Shown: positions 43,547-57,786, counted from the stretch's first letter. The stretch: 64,000 nt of DNA from Rhodobacteraceae bacterium F11138 (GCA_016521575.1 JAEKDP010000007.1:62001-126000), one strand, 5' to 3'. Notes: a model not told the origin generated them from the letters alone. Made by a program: numbers and translations.

Positions 43547-44697
43547 TGCGGGTGTTTCTGATTGCAGGTGAACCTTCGGGTGACAAGCTGGGCGGCGCGT
43601 TGATGGCCGGGCTGAAACAGCTGCATCCCGGGGTCGAATTCGATGGCGTCGGCGGTGTGCAGATGCAGGCGCAGGGGCTGGAAAGCCGTTTCGCGATGGA
43701 TGAGCTCAGCGTCATGGGCATTGCCGAGGTTTTGCCGAAATACCGTCACCTCAAACGCCGTATCGCGGAATGCGCCAGGGCCGTGATCGAGTCCAAACCG
43801 GACGTTCTGATCACCATCGACAGCCCGGATTTCTGCCTGCGCGTCGCGAAGCTGGTCAAGGCAGCCAGTTCGGTGCGCACCGTACATTATGTTGCACCGA
43901 CGGTGTGGGCCTGGCGCCCCGGACGCGCCGCCAAGATGGCGCGGATGATTGATCATGTGCTGGCGCTGTTCCCGTTCGAACCTCCGTTGATGCAGGCCGC
44001 CGGGATGGAGTGTGACTTTGTCGGCCACCCGGTCGTGGCCGAACCCGCGGCAAACGATGCGCAGATCGCGGCCTTTCGCAGCGCCTTCGAATTGCAGGAT
44101 ACGCGGTATGCGCTGGTTCTGCCGGGGTCGCGACAGGGGGAAGTGTCGCGCCTGCTCCCGGTGTTCGGTCAGGCGCTGGCCCGGTTGGCACAATCGCATC
44201 CGGATCTGCGAATCGTTGTGCCGGCTGCCGCGCCCGTGGCTGATCTGGTGCGCACGCGGATGGCAGACTGGCCCGCGAACACGGTGGTCATCGACCCGCG
44301 GGAATACGATTTCGAGATGGCCCAGATGTACAAGCGGGCGGCTTTCTGCGGGGCCGAGGTGGCGCTGGCCGCGTCGGGCACCGTTTCGCTGGAGCTGGCG
44401 GCGGCGGAAACCCCGATGGTGGTGGCTTATACGTTCAACTGGCTCAGCTGGCAGATCATCAGCCGGATGGCTCTGGTGGATACCGTGACCCTGGTCAATC
44501 TGGTCAGCGAGACCCGTGTCGTGCCTGAATGTCTTGGACCGGACTGCCGGTCGGATCGAATTGCCGCGGCGCTGGATCAGGTATTGTCGAACCCCTCGGC
44601 GCAAACCGAAGCCATGCGGCTGACGATGCAACGGCTGGGACAAGGCGGCGAGCCACCGGGCCTGCGCGCGGCGCGGGCGGTTCTGTCCCGGCTTTGA
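43546..44697 (+). CDS. lpxB: Lipid-A-disaccharide synthase
   Basis: Glycosyltransferase joining lipid X to UDP-diacylglucosamine, 383 aa. It begins RVFLIAGEPSGDKLGGALMAGL. Conserved blocks are DELSVMGIAEVLPKYRHL, PDVLITIDSPDFCLRVAK, YVAPTVWAWRPGRAAKMA, VGHPVV, LVLPGSRQGEV and AASGTVSLELAAAETPMVVAY. It ends the envelope cluster and faces mnmA with a 13-base gap. Confidence 0.97.
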   Translation: MRVFLIAGEPSGDKLGGALMAGLKQLHPGVEFDGVGGVQMQAQGLESRFAMDELSVMGIAEVLPKYRHLKRRIAECARAVIESKPDVLITIDSPDFCLRVAKLVKAASSVRTVHYVAPTVWAWRPGRAAKMARMIDHVLALFPFEPPLMQAAGMECDFVGHPVVAEPAANDAQIAAFRSAFELQDTRYALVLPGSRQGEVSRLLPVFGQALARLAQSHPDLRIVVPAAAPVADLVRTRMADWPANTVVIDPREYDFEMAQMYKRAAFCGAEVALAASGTVSLELAAAETPMVVAYTFNWLSWQIISRMALVDTVTLVNLVSETRVVPECLGPDCRSDRIAAALDQVLSNPSAQTEAMRLTMQRLGQGGEPPGLRAARAVLSRL

Positions 44698-44710
44698 TAC
44701 AGTTCCCGCG

Positions 44711-45856
44711 TCAGTTGCCGCGCCAGATCCACCCGCCGCCAAAGATCCGGGTGCCCTCGGTTTCATAGAAAACACAAGCCTGCCCGGGCGATACGCCTTC
44801 CTCGGCGCTCAACAGTTCGATTTCGGCTTCGACGTCCGAAATCGGCCGCAGGATTGCTTCGCGCGGCGGCCGGGTCGAGCGGACCTTGACCGAGATATGC
44901 CACTCTTTGCGGCTTGAAAGCGGGGCGTCGCCCAGCCAGTTGATTTCGCGCACCGGTATGGTGCGGGTGGCCAGCATGCTTTTGGGGCCGACCACGACCT
45001 GTTTCTTTTCGACATCCAGTCGGACGACATACAGCGGGTCTTCCAGACCGCCGATGCCCAGCCCCCGGCGCTGGCCGATCGTATAGTGGATGATGCCCTG
45101 ATGTTCGCCCAGAACCCGGCCATCGGCATGTACGATCTGCCCCGGATCAGCGGCGTCGGGGCGCAGCTTTTCGATCACTGCGGCATAGTTGCCATTTGGC
45201 ACGAAGCAGATGTCCTGGCTGTCCGGCTTGTCCGCGACGCTGAGCCCGTATTGCGCCGCCAGCGCGCGGGTGGCGTCCTTGGATGGCAGGTGGCCCAGCG
45301 GAAAGCGCAGAAATTCCAGTTGCTCGGGCGTGGTCGAGAACAGGAAATAGGACTGGTCGCGATTGGCGTCTTCGGCGCTGTGCAGCTCTGGGCCGTTCGT
45401 GCCCATCTTGCGCTGGATATAGTGACCGGTTGCCATGCAGTCGGCTTCAAGATCCTTGGCGGTTTCCAGCAGATCCTTGAATTTGACGCGCTCGTTGCAG
45501 CGGATGCAGGGCACCGGGGTGGCACCGGCCAGATAGCTGTCGGCGAATTCGTCGATCACCGCGTCTTTGAAGATATTCTCGTAATCCAGAACGTAATGCG
45601 GAAATCCGCGTTCCTCGGCGACCCGGCGGGCATCGTGGATGTCGATCCCGGCACAACAGGCCCCTTTCTTGGCCAGGGCGGCGCCATGATCATAAAGCTG
45701 CAGGGTCACGCCCACCACATCATACCCCTGTTCGGCCAGATGCGCGGCCACGACCGAACTGTCCACCCCGCCGGACATGGCAACGACGACCCGTGTTTCG
45801 GCGGGGGATTTGGCAAAGCCAAGCGAGTTCAGCGGTGCGTCTGTGTCCAGCGCCAT
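44711..45856 (-). CDS. mnmA: tRNA-specific 2-thiouridylase MnmA
   Basis: Thiolates U34 of tRNAs for Lys, Glu and Gln, 381 aa. PP-loop [34 protein letters not shown] is at about 22-54. The catalytic Cys pair is in the [12 protein letters not shown] region and in the C-terminal [10 protein letters not shown]. The N-terminal extension (about 20 residues) is common in this lineage. A probable promoter lies 37-64 bases upstream, in the divergent region shared with sciP. Confidence 0.95.
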   Translation of the reverse strand: MALDTDAPLNSLGFAKSPAETRVVVAMSGGVDSSVVAAHLAEQGYDVVGVTLQLYDHGAALAKKGACCAGIDIHDARRVAEERGFPHYVLDYENIFKDAVIDEFADSYLAGATPVPCIRCNERVKFKDLLETAKDLEADCMATGHYIQRKMGTNGPELHSAEDANRDQSYFLFSTTPEQLEFLRFPLGHLPSKDATRALAAQYGLSVADKPDSQDICFVPNGNYAAVIEKLRPDAADPGQIVHADGRVLGEHQGIIHYTIGQRRGLGIGGLEDPLYVVRLDVEKKQVVVGPKSMLATRTIPVREINWLGDAPLSSRKEWHISVKVRSTRPPREAILRPISDVEAEIELLSAEEGVSPGQACVFYETEGTRIFGGGWIWRGN

Positions 45857-45892
45857 GGCGGCGACTCCTGAGCGGTTGGGAAGGTCCAGCAG

Positions 45893-45920
45893 AATATAGG
45901 AAAATCCTACAGACTCTCAA
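45893..45920 (-). promoter_or_regulatory. Probable mnmA promoter
   Basis: On the minus strand, TTGAGA (45915-45920), 16 bases, and TATATT (45893-45898). Confidence 0.55.
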
Positions 45921-45987
45921 GGGCCGGTTTCACGCCTCGTTAAACCTGCTGGGCGACAGTCTCGTGGAAATACGAGGGGAAAGGCGA

Positions 45988-46266
45988 ATGTTTCTGAAAA
46001 AGGTGGATGGGCCGCGGGCGGTCAACTTGCCCGATGGATCGGTGATGACACGCGCGGATCTGCCTCCGGCGGCAACACGGCGGTGGGTGGCCTCGCGCAA
46101 GGCGGCGGTTGTGCGCGGGGTGCTTTATGGATTGATCACCCAATCCGAAGCGATGCAGAAATACTGCCTGAGCGATGAGGAATTTTCAGGGTGGGTTGCC
46201 GCAGTGGCAGACCATGGTGAAGAGGCTTTGAAAGCGACAGCAGTCAAAAAGTATAGACAACCGTAA
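45988..46266 (+). CDS. sciP: CtrA inhibitor SciP (DUF1153)
   Basis: Helix-turn-helix protein of 92 aa that in Caulobacter binds CtrA and blocks its transcription activation after the G1-S transition. Characteristic sequence: KVDGPRAVNLPDGSVMTRADLPPAATRRWVASRKAAVV and QSEAMQKYCLSDEEFSGW. ATG 45988 has an SD (GGGGAAAGG). It lies 98 bases before ctrA. Two GANTC sites (45863-45867, 45912-45916), substrates of the CcrM methylase, lie in its upstream region. Confidence 0.92.
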   Translation: MFLKKVDGPRAVNLPDGSVMTRADLPPAATRRWVASRKAAVVRGVLYGLITQSEAMQKYCLSDEEFSGWVAAVADHGEEALKATAVKKYRQP

Positions 46267-46364
46267 GTTGAAACGCCATAATTGTTGCCACGGTAACGTG
46301 CAGTTAACTTTTCTTGTTCAGGGTTAATGCAATACGTGAAAACGATTAAGGCGGAGAACTTGTA

Positions 46365-47081
46365 ATGCGCGTTTTGCTGGTCGAGGATGATCCTACCACT
46401 TCGAAAAGCATCGAATTGATGCTGACCCATGCCAATCTGAATGTATATGCGACGGACTTGGGTGAGGAAGGCATCGATCTGGCGAAACTCTATGATTACG
46501 ACCTGATCCTGCTGGACTTGAATCTGCCTGATATGAACGGGCACGAAGTGTTGCGCCAACTGCGTTTGTCGCGCGTGGAAACACCCATCCTGATCCTGTC
46601 CGGTGCGGATGACACCGAAAACAAGATCAAGGGCTTCGGGTTCGGGGCGGACGACTATTTGACCAAGCCCTTTCATCGCGAAGAACTGGTCGCCCGTATC
46701 CATGCGATCATCCGCCGCTCGAAAGGCCATTCCCAGTCGATCATTCATACAGGCAAGATCGCGGTCAATCTGGACGCCAAGACGGTCAGCGTCGACGAAC
46801 AACCGGTGCATCTGACCGGCAAGGAATACCAGATGCTCGAACTGTTGAGTCTACGCAAGGGAACGACCCTGACCAAGGAGATGTTCCTGAACCATCTGTA
46901 CGGCGGCATGGATGAGCCCGAACTCAAGATCATCGACGTGTTCATCTGCAAGCTGCGCAAGAAGCTGAGCACGGCCACCAATGGTGACAACTACATCGAA
47001 ACGGTATGGGGCCGCGGGTATGTGTTGCGTGATCCGCAGGGCGATCAGATGGACGGACAGCGTCTGGCTATGGGGGCTTGA
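46365..47081 (+). CDS. ctrA: Cell-cycle response regulator CtrA
   Basis: OmpR-type regulator of 238 aa. Receiver domain is 1-118 with phosphoacceptor D51 (LILLDLNLP). The winged-helix DNA-binding domain (about 130-228) ends [11 protein letters not shown]. In Rhodobacterales it controls motility, gene transfer agents and division-related genes and is often not essential. The C-terminus is GQRLAMGA rather than the double-Ala ClpXP degron of Caulobacter, so turnover may differ. Partner of the adjacent sciP. Confidence 0.96.
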   Translation: MRVLLVEDDPTTSKSIELMLTHANLNVYATDLGEEGIDLAKLYDYDLILLDLNLPDMNGHEVLRQLRLSRVETPILILSGADDTENKIKGFGFGADDYLTKPFHREELVARIHAIIRRSKGHSQSIIHTGKIAVNLDAKTVSVDEQPVHLTGKEYQMLELLSLRKGTTLTKEMFLNHLYGGMDEPELKIIDVFICKLRKKLSTATNGDNYIETVWGRGYVLRDPQGDQMDGQRLAMGA

Positions 47082-47107
47082 TCCGCGCGCGCATTCCCTG
47101 CATCTGA

Positions 47108-51555
<4,448 letters not shown>

Positions 51556-51583
51556 GCCCGGCGTGCGCCGTTCGTTCCCAAAT

Positions 51584-51598
51584 GTTCTTAAAAAGTTC
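51584..51598 (+). promoter_or_regulatory. LexA (SOS) box, alphaproteobacterial type
   Basis: Exact GTTC-N7-GTTC (GTTCTTAAAAAGTTC), the LexA operator of Rhodobacter and other alphaproteobacteria. Extra GTTC units occur at 51570-51573 and 51574-51577. A TTTACA hexamer follows at about 51599-51604. The next gene on this strand is the microprotein at 51669. Confidence 0.75.
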
Positions 51599-51668
51599 TT
51601 TACATGCGCGCCGCAAAATGAGAACAAAAGGTCAACAAAGGCTTAACAACTGACCGGGAGCAGATGCC

Positions 51669-51791
51669 ATGTTGAACCAGATCAAGATGACCCTTCGCCG
51701 TTCGCAGGAAACGCTTTTGCAGGATGCGTTGGGGGCCTCGGCGCTGGTGGTTATGCTGCTGGTCGGCTTGCATTTGCCCGGGCTGTTCTGA
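51669..51791 (+). CDS. 40-aa single-helix membrane microprotein behind a LexA box
   Basis: A 40-codon gene with SD GGGAG (51656-51660), 8 bases before the ATG. Residues 1-19 are basic and amphipathic (MLNQIKMTLRRSQETLLQD); residues 20-40 form one hydrophobic helix to the C-terminus (ALGASALVVMLLVGLHLPGLF). It starts 70 bases after the SOS box and its transcript would end at a strong terminator at 51976. The plan (tiny, single-pass, SOS box) resembles SidA, the SOS division inhibitor of Caulobacter. I claim no sequence homology. It could also be constitutive if the box is not used. Confidence 0.65.
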   Translation: MLNQIKMTLRRSQETLLQDALGASALVVMLLVGLHLPGLF

Positions 51792-51940
51792 GCGGATCGA
51801 TTTTCCTCTGCCTGCGATCTCATGCTGGGCGTCCCTGCATTTGTCTTCAAGCGACGCAAGGGTGACCTGCCTGTCCCATACCCTGATGACCATGCCTCTG
51901 GTCTGCCGGGCGCACCGATCCCCATGAGAGAGCTTGACTG
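51792..51940 (+). other. Untranslated tail of the microprotein transcript
   Basis: About 150 bases between the microprotein stop and the terminator stem. A frame open from ATG 51822 runs through the terminator and into the facing gene with weak codon bias, so I do not call it. The segment could be a 3' UTR or a processed small RNA. Confidence 0.35.
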
Positions 51941-51976
51941 CCGCCGCCGTCCGCCCGGGATGTGCGGCGGTTTTTT
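51941..51976 (+). terminator. Rho-independent terminator of the SOS microprotein transcript
   Basis: Stem CCGCCGC (51941-51947) with GCGGCGG (51964-51970), followed by six T (51971-51976). The last T is the first base of the complement of the facing gene's stop codon. Confidence 0.8.
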
Positions 51977-52428
51977 CAGGCGCAATCGGCCTGTTCGGCC
52001 TTTTCCATCGCTTCGGCGGTCGCCTCCAGCGCCAAAAGGATCGACGCATGGCGATTCTTGTATTCCCGCGCCGGCATCAGCACCTCAAGCCCGTCAAACG
52101 GTGCATCCGGCGCGGGGCCATAGGATTTGAGCATCGCCCGCAACTGATCGCGCGCGGTTTCCACCTGGGCCCGGTTGCAACCGATGATCGCGCTGCCCAC
52201 GACCGAAGCCGATGCCTGACCCAGAGCGCAGGCTTTGACGTCCTGTCCGAACGCGTGAACGCGGCCATCCCGGACGGTGATGTCCACGGTGACGGTCGAA
52301 CCGCACAGGGGCGCGCGTTTCTTGACGGTCGCGTCGGGGTTCTGCAGCCGGTCCAGATGCGGAATATCCGCTGCCAGCGCCAGAATGCGGGATGAATAGA
52401 GCTTGATCAGATCGGTTTCGCCGGACAT
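51976..52428 (-). CDS. Iron-sulfur cluster assembly scaffold protein, NifU/IscU-like
   Basis: Protein of 150 aa with the NifU N-terminal fold. The three cluster-ligand cysteines are in [26 protein letters not shown] and [11 protein letters not shown]. The C-terminus is extended ([33 protein letters not shown]), with an extra Cys next to last. ATG 52426-52428 starts [16 protein letters not shown], the family start. No suf or isc genes are adjacent; it probably serves the Suf system as an accessory scaffold. Confidence 0.87.
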   Translation of the reverse strand: MSGETDLIKLYSSRILALAADIPHLDRLQNPDATVKKRAPLCGSTVTVDITVRDGRVHAFGQDVKACALGQASASVVGSAIIGCNRAQVETARDQLRAMLKSYGPAPDAPFDGLEVLMPAREYKNRHASILLALEATAEAMEKAEQADCA

Positions 52429-52495
52429 GGCTTTTCCTTTTGCGTGGTTCTCCATACATAGGGCGGCAACGCGCCGATGCAAAAGGTTTTCCGAT

Positions 52496-52855
52496 ATGTC
52501 CTTTGACCCCGATACGCTGGTCTATAACGCGGCGGGCCTGATCCCGGCCATTGCCCAGGATGCTGAAACCGGCATGGTCCTGATGATGGCCTGGATGAAC
52601 GCTCAGGCCGTGCGCCGCACGCTGGATACCGGCAAGGTCACCTATTGGTCGCGCTCGCGACAGGCGTTCTGGGTCAAGGGCGAAACCTCGGGTCATGTGC
52701 AGGAACTGGTCGATTTCCGCGTCGATTGTGACCGCGATTGCCTGTTGCTGACGGTTCGCCAGACCGGCCCGGCCTGCCACACCAACCGGCGCAGCTGTTT
52801 TTATACGGCGGTGCGGGATGGGGACGACGTGGAATTGATGCAGCCGATGACCTGA
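52496..52855 (+). CDS. hisI: Phosphoribosyl-AMP cyclohydrolase
   Basis: Third step of histidine synthesis, opening the adenine ring of PR-AMP. It is 119 aa, with no fused HisE domain. Zinc and magnesium ligands are visible in [32 protein letters not shown] (D-x-D-x-D/C and CHTxxxSCFY). The [38 protein letters not shown] block is diagnostic. The facing gluQ gene ends 27 bases away. Confidence 0.96.
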   Translation: MSFDPDTLVYNAAGLIPAIAQDAETGMVLMMAWMNAQAVRRTLDTGKVTYWSRSRQAFWVKGETSGHVQELVDFRVDCDRDCLLLTVRQTGPACHTNRRSCFYTAVRDGDDVELMQPMT

Positions 52856-52882
52856 GGCAACCGGTCCGGCAGCTCGGCGCTC

Positions 52883-53749
52883 TCAATCAGGTGACGCCGC
52901 GCAAGGCAGCCCGACCAGAGCGCGGATCTGCGCGGGCGTTGCACCTTGTTCGCGATAGGTCGAAATGGCGCGGGCATCGTCGCGTTTGGCCAGACGTTTG
53001 CCTGCTTCATCCCGGATCAGCCGATGGTGGTGATAGCCTGGCGTCGGCAGGTCCAGCAGGGCCTGCAACACGACCTGCAGCGGCGTGGTGTCGAACAGAT
53101 CCGCGCCCCGGATCACGGTGTTGATCCCCTGAACCGCGTCGTCGATCACTGCCGCCAAGACATATGACGGTGTTTCGATCTCTTTTCGGCCCAGCACCGG
53201 ATCGCCGATATGGGCCAGCATGTGTTCGGGACTGACCCTGTGTTCGCCGGCATGTCCGGGGCCGGTTTCCCGGAAGGTCAGGGGCATCCTTTGCGCCACC
53301 GCGTCCAGTGCGCGGGCCATGTCCAGGCGCAGCGCGTCACCCGCACGGCGGCTGTCCATGCTGCGCCCCCGGCAGGTGCCGGGATAGACCGGCGGGGCCG
53401 GGGCGCCTTCCTGTGGTGCGGCAAGCGCGGCGCGGATGTCGCTGCGCCGACAGGAACAGGGATAGATCAGCCCCCGGGCGGCAAGGCTCATCAGGTCGCG
53501 ATTGTAGCGTTCCAGATGTTCGGACTGGCGCAGGACCGGGGTTTCCCAGCTGAGTCCGAGCCAGGCAAGATCGTCATAGATCTGCGTTTCCCAATGTGTG
53601 CGCGCGCGTTGCGTGTCCGTGTCTTCGATGCGCAGCAGGAACCGGCCTTGTGCTGCGCGGGCCATGTCATGCGCCACGATCGCGGAATAGGCATGGCCCA
53701 GATGCAGCGGGCCGGTGGGCGAGGGGGCAAATCGGGTGGAAAAGGTCAA
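52883..53749 (-). CDS. gluQ: Glutamyl-Q tRNA(Asp) synthetase
   Basis: Truncated GluRS paralogue, 288 aa, that glutamylates queuosine in the tRNA-Asp anticodon. HIGH-like motif [13 protein letters not shown] is at about 10-22 and KMSKS-like KRLAKRDDA near 248-256. The zinc-site cysteines are CSCRR and the later TCRGR. It lacks the anticodon domain of GltX. TTG 53747-53749 starts inside the trmFO stop (TTGA overlap), giving the normal [13 protein letters not shown]. Confidence 0.93.
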   Translation of the reverse strand: MTFSTRFAPSPTGPLHLGHAYSAIVAHDMARAAQGRFLLRIEDTDTQRARTHWETQIYDDLAWLGLSWETPVLRQSEHLERYNRDLMSLAARGLIYPCSCRRSDIRAALAAPQEGAPAPPVYPGTCRGRSMDSRRAGDALRLDMARALDAVAQRMPLTFRETGPGHAGEHRVSPEHMLAHIGDPVLGRKEIETPSYVLAAVIDDAVQGINTVIRGADLFDTTPLQVVLQALLDLPTPGYHHHRLIRDEAGKRLAKRDDARAISTYREQGATPAQIRALVGLPCAASPD

Positions 53750-55098
53750 GCCGGGGCCGGGGTTGAGGCAAGCCAGCCTTGCCAGTCCGCCTTGGCGCGG
53801 TCGGTATAGGCCTTGTAGCGGTCCTTGCGCCCGCGCCGTCCGCCCTTGATGCCTTCGACCGGGGGAAACAGGCCGAAATTCACGTTCATTGGCTGAAAGG
53901 TCCGGGCCTCGGCCCCTCCGGATATATGGGTGATCAACGCACCTGTCGCCGTTGTTGCGGGGGGCGTGGCAACCGGTTGTCCCAGAATTTCGCCCGCCGC
54001 CATGCGTCCGGCCAACAATCCCATCGCGGCGCTTTCGACATAGCCTTCGACACCGGTGATCTGACCGGCGAAACGGATGTTGGGGCGTGATTTCAGACGC
54101 ATCTGTGCATCCAGCAACGTCGGAGAATTCAGAAACGTATTGCGATGAATGCCCCCCAAACGGGCAAAGCTGGCGTTTTCCAGCCCCGGTATCATGCGTA
54201 GCACTTCGGTCTGGGCACCGTATTTCATCTTGGTCTGGAACCCGACGATATTATAAAGCGTGCCAAGCGCATTGTCCCGGCGCAGCTGCACCACGGCATG
54301 CGCCTTGACGTCGGGTTGATGTGCGTTGGTCAGACCGATCGGCTTCATCGGGCCAAAGCGCAGGGTTTCGCGACCGCGTTCGGCCATGACCTCGATCGGC
54401 AGGCAGCCGTCGAAATAGGTGGCGGTTTCGCCTTCGTGGAACTCGGTCTTGTCGGCGGCCAGAAGCGCGTCGATGAAGGCTTCGTACTGGTCGCGATCCA
54501 TCGGGCAGTTCAGATAGGCGGTGCGCTCTTCTTCGGTGTCGCCCTTGTCATATCGCGACTGCATCCAGGCGCGGCTCATGTCGATGCTGTCGAAATAGAC
54601 GATGGGCGCGATGGCATCGAAAAAGGCTAATGCCTCGGCCCCGGTTTCGGCGGCGATCGCCGCGCCCAGCCCCGCCGAGGTCAGCGGGCCGGTGGCAATA
54701 ATCCAGCTGCCTTCGTCCGGCAGGGCGGTGATTTCGCCATAGGACACGGATACGCGCGGATGTGCCATCAGCCTGTCGGTCACGGTTTGGGCAAACGGGT
54801 CACGATCCACCGCCAAAGCCCCACCGGCGGGCAGACGATGCCGGTCGGCGCAATCCATGATCAGCCCGTTGGCGGCGCGCATTTCCCAATGCAACAGCCC
54901 CACGGCATTCTGTTCGGAATCATCCGAGCGAAACGAATTGGAACAGACCATTTCGCCCAGATTGCCGGTTTTGTGGGCAAAGGTTCCGACCTCGGGGCGC
55001 ATTTCGTGGATCACCACGTCAACGCCCATGTTCGCCGCCTGCCAGGCGGCCTCGGATCCGGCCATGCCGCCGCCGACGATATGCAGTATGTCGCTCAT
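53746..55098 (-). CDS. trmFO: Methylenetetrahydrofolate-tRNA uracil-5-methyltransferase
   Basis: Folate/FAD-dependent enzyme that makes m5U54 in tRNA, 450 aa, GidA-related. FAD motif is [21 protein letters not shown] at about 4-24. The conserved blocks [22 protein letters not shown] and the C-terminal [14 protein letters not shown] support TrmFO rather than MnmG. ATG 55096-55098 is used; an upstream start adds 12 residues. It is coupled to gluQ, so both genes modify tRNA. Confidence 0.95.
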   Translation of the reverse strand: MSDILHIVGGGMAGSEAAWQAANMGVDVVIHEMRPEVGTFAHKTGNLGEMVCSNSFRSDDSEQNAVGLLHWEMRAANGLIMDCADRHRLPAGGALAVDRDPFAQTVTDRLMAHPRVSVSYGEITALPDEGSWIIATGPLTSAGLGAAIAAETGAEALAFFDAIAPIVYFDSIDMSRAWMQSRYDKGDTEEERTAYLNCPMDRDQYEAFIDALLAADKTEFHEGETATYFDGCLPIEVMAERGRETLRFGPMKPIGLTNAHQPDVKAHAVVQLRRDNALGTLYNIVGFQTKMKYGAQTEVLRMIPGLENASFARLGGIHRNTFLNSPTLLDAQMRLKSRPNIRFAGQITGVEGYVESAAMGLLAGRMAAGEILGQPVATPPATTATGALITHISGGAEARTFQPMNVNFGLFPPVEGIKGGRRGRKDRYKAYTDRAKADWQGWLASTPAPA

Positions 55099-55181
55099 GT
55101 CGGGCGATGTAGACCACTGGCGGCTGCGGTGCAACGGCTGGGGATCATGCGTTTCACCGCAGCCGCCATCGGTTCCACATG

Positions 55182-55967
55182 CTATTCCGCCCAGTCGGGA
55201 TCGCGTTTTTCAAGAAAAGCCGCAATGCCTTCTTCGGTGTCACGATACATCATGTTTTGCACCATTACATCGCCGGTATAGGCATATGCCTGTTCCAGCG
55301 GCATTTCGATCTGCTGATAGAACGCTTGCTTGCCGATCTTGACGGCCGCGCCCAGTTTGGATGCGACGGTTTCGGCCAATCCGGTGGTGGCGGCGTCCAG
55401 TTCGGCGGCGGGAACCGACCGGTTGATCAGCCCCAGGTTCTCGGCGGTGGCGGCATCGATGAATGTGCCGGTGCTCAGCATTTCGAACGCCTTCTTGCGT
55501 GGAATATTGCGCGACAGCGCGACCATCGGGGTCGAGCAGAACAAGCCGATATTCACGCCGTTGACGCCGAACCGCGTGTCCTGGGCGGCGATGGCCATGT
55601 CGCAGCTGGCCACCAATTGGCATCCCGCGGCGGTCGCTATCCCGTGCACGCGGGCGATCACCGGCTGGGGCAGCGAACGGATAGAGAGCATCATCGCCGC
55701 GCAGCGGTTGAACAGGTCGGCGAAATAGGCCTTGCCACCGTCTTCGGACTGCCGCCCCGCTGTCATCTGTTTCAGATCGTGCCCGGCGCAGAACGCCTTG
55801 CCTGCACCCGACAGGACCACCGCGCGGATGTGCGGTTCGTCTTTCAGCCGATTGAGTTGATCCTGCAGCGCCGTCAGCATTTCGTCCGACAGTGCGTTCA
55901 GCCGTTCGGGCGCGTTCAGCCGCAAATGTGCCACCGCTCCCGTGTCGTTACGTTCCAGAACTGTCAT
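55182..55967 (-). CDS. Enoyl-CoA hydratase/isomerase family protein, ECHDC3-like
   Basis: Crotonase-fold protein of 261 aa. The oxyanion segment [11 protein letters not shown] and the helix with [16 protein letters not shown] are present. The two Glu residues used by true hydratases are replaced: Gln117 in [10 protein letters not shown] and Gly137 in [15 protein letters not shown]. The GLFCSTP sequence is typical of the ECHDC3 subfamily, whose reaction is uncertain. It is probably not a classical beta-oxidation hydratase. ATG 55965-55967 has an AGGTGAGGG SD. It is divergent from the thioesterase gene. Confidence 0.85.
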   Translation of the reverse strand: MTVLERNDTGAVAHLRLNAPERLNALSDEMLTALQDQLNRLKDEPHIRAVVLSGAGKAFCAGHDLKQMTAGRQSEDGGKAYFADLFNRCAAMMLSIRSLPQPVIARVHGIATAAGCQLVASCDMAIAAQDTRFGVNGVNIGLFCSTPMVALSRNIPRKKAFEMLSTGTFIDAATAENLGLINRSVPAAELDAATTGLAETVASKLGAAVKIGKQAFYQQIEMPLEQAYAYTGDVMVQNMMYRDTEEGIAAFLEKRDPDWAE

Positions 55968-56023
55968 CTTGCCCTCACCTTGCTTTGGCGCGAGGTTAGC
56001 GCCGAACCAAAGCGGAGGAAAGC

Positions 56024-56464
56024 ATGGACGCCAAGATGACCCTGCAGGAAATGATGGAGTTCCTGCAAGAGGTGTTTCCACAGGTCAAAGACGATTTCGT
56101 ACTCGAGCAAATGGACGGCGAAACCGTGACCATGCGCCTGATGACCGCCGAACGCCATTTGCGCCCCGGCGGTACGGTATCCGGCCCCTCGATGTTCGCT
56201 TTGGCGGATGTGACGGCCTATGTCGCCACGATGGCCCCCATCGGGCGCGAGGCTTTGGCCGTCACCACCAACTGCGCGATGGATTTCATGCGCAAACCCG
56301 CGGCCGGTGTCGATCTGATCGCCAAGGGACGGTTGCTAAAACTGGGCCGTGCGCTGACCGTGACCGAGGTACTGATCTTTTCGGAAGGCTCGGACAAGCC
56401 GGTGGCGCGCGCCGGTCTGACCTATTCGATCCCGCCACGCCGGACCGAAGATACCGTCACCTGA
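56024..56464 (+). CDS. PaaI-family hot-dog thioesterase
   Basis: Protein of 146 aa with the PaaI/HGG pattern: RPGGTVSGPSMFALADVTAYVATMAPIGREALAVTTNCAMDFMRKPAAGVDLIAKGRLLKLGR. Such enzymes hydrolyse aryl- or acyl-CoA thioesters. Asp in ALADVTAY is the likely catalytic residue. It is transcribed away from the ECHDC3-like gene across a 56-base gap, so a shared CoA-ester pathway is plausible. Substrate unknown. Confidence 0.85.
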   Translation: MDAKMTLQEMMEFLQEVFPQVKDDFVLEQMDGETVTMRLMTAERHLRPGGTVSGPSMFALADVTAYVATMAPIGREALAVTTNCAMDFMRKPAAGVDLIAKGRLLKLGRALTVTEVLIFSEGSDKPVARAGLTYSIPPRRTEDTVT

Positions 56465-56502
56465 TGCGCGCGGCGATCCGGGTCAGCGAGTGTCGATTGC
56501 GA

Positions 56503-57786
56503 TCAGAAGCCGCTGACCTGCGGCAGCCAGGTTGACAGGAACGGAACGAAGGTGATCACCAGCAGCGCCAGCGCAAGCGCCAGAAAAAAGGGCGGCATCT
56601 CGCGGATCAGGGCGGAGGGCTTCAGCTTGACCGTCGACGAGACCACAAAGATCAGGCTTCCGACCGGCGGGGTGGTCAGGCCAAGGGTCAGGTTGACGAT
56701 CACGATGATGGCAAAGTGATTTGGATCGATCCCCAGCGCCAGGCTGATGGGTGCCAGGATCGGCACCAGAATCATCACCCCGGGCAACGGATCCATGAAC
56801 AGGCCGAAGACCAGCAGCAGCAGGTTCACCGCCAGCAGAAAAACGATGGGCGACAGGTCCCAGGCGATGATCGTTTCGGCCAGGAACTGGGGAATGCCTT
56901 CTATGATCAGGATCCAGGCAAAAGCCCGCGCCGCGCCCAGAATCAGCAGCACCGCCGCCGAGGTAAGGGCGGCGCGCAGGATGATCTCGGACAGGTGCCG
57001 GATGCGCAGCGAACGATAGACGAACATGCCCACGAACAAGGCATAGAACACCGCGATGACCGATGCTTCGGTCGGTGTGAAAACGCCAAAGCGGATACCA
57101 CCGACGATCAGCAGGATCAGCACCAGCGCCGGAACCGCATAAAGAGCAACGCGGGCGATTTCGGAAACCGGCGGCATCGGCGCACCAGAGGCATAGCCGC
57201 GCTGATGACTGACCCGCGCATTGGCCAGCAACACCGCGCAGGTGATGACGATACCGGGCAGGACACCGGCCATGAACAGCGACCCGACCGAGACTTCCTG
57301 ATCCTGCATGGCGTAGATGATCATGGTGATCGAAGGCGGTATGATCGGGCCGACGACCGAACTGGCGATAGTCAGGGCGCCGGCATAGGCCCGGTCATAC
57401 CCGCCTTTTTCCATCATCCGGATCATCATGGTGCCAGGCCCCGCCGCATCCGCCAACGCGCTGCCCGAAATCCCGGCGAACATGGCGGAGCTGACCACGT
57501 TGGCATGGCCCAGCCCGCCCTTCAGGTGCCCGACAAGCGACTGCGCCAGACGCAGCACCGCCATCGTGATCGCCCCGCCGGTCATGATCTCGGCGGCCAG
57601 CACGAAGAATGGCACCGCCAGCAAGGGAAAACTGTCCAGCCCGGCAAACATTTCCTTGACCACAACCAGGTTGGGATAGCTTGACCCAAGACTCAGCGAC
57701 GCAAAGACGGCAATCGCCATGGCAAAGGCCACCGGCACGCCCAGGGCCAGCAGGACGAAAAGCATCGGAAACAGGATTTCAGCCAT
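56503..57786 (-). CDS. dctM: TRAP transporter large permease (DctM)
   Basis: Membrane subunit of 427 aa with about 12 helices that carries Na+-driven transport. The family start ILFPMLFVLLALGVPVAFAMAIAV, the GGLGHANVVSSAMFAGISGSALADAAGPG motif and IPPSITMIIYA are clear. It overlaps the DctQ gene by eight bases. The solute is delivered by the DctP protein two genes upstream. The two dehydrogenases of the operon suggest a hydroxy- or aldehyde-acid route. Confidence 0.92.
   Translation of the reverse strand: MAEILFPMLFVLLALGVPVAFAMAIAVFASLSLGSSYPNLVVVKEMFAGLDSFPLLAVPFFVLAAEIMTGGAITMAVLRLAQSLVGHLKGGLGHANVVSSAMFAGISGSALADAAGPGTMMIRMMEKGGYDRAYAGALTIASSVVGPIIPPSITMIIYAMQDQEVSVGSLFMAGVLPGIVITCAVLLANARVSHQRGYASGAPMPPVSEIARVALYAVPALVLILLIVGGIRFGVFTPTEASVIAVFYALFVGMFVYRSLRIRHLSEIILRAALTSAAVLLILGAARAFAWILIIEGIPQFLAETIIAWDLSPIVFLLAVNLLLLVFGLFMDPLPGVMILVPILAPISLALGIDPNHFAIIVIVNLTLGLTTPPVGSLIFVVSSTVKLKPSALIREMPPFFLALALALLVITFVPFLSTWLPQVSGF

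Noticed and set aside
46267-46364. CtrA box in the ctrA promoter
   Set aside because: TTAA elements are present, but none has the TTAA-N7-TTAA spacing; observed spacings are 16 and 18.
51822-52130. Open frame after the SOS microprotein
   Set aside because: It runs through a strong terminator into the facing Fe-S scaffold gene and has weak codon bias.
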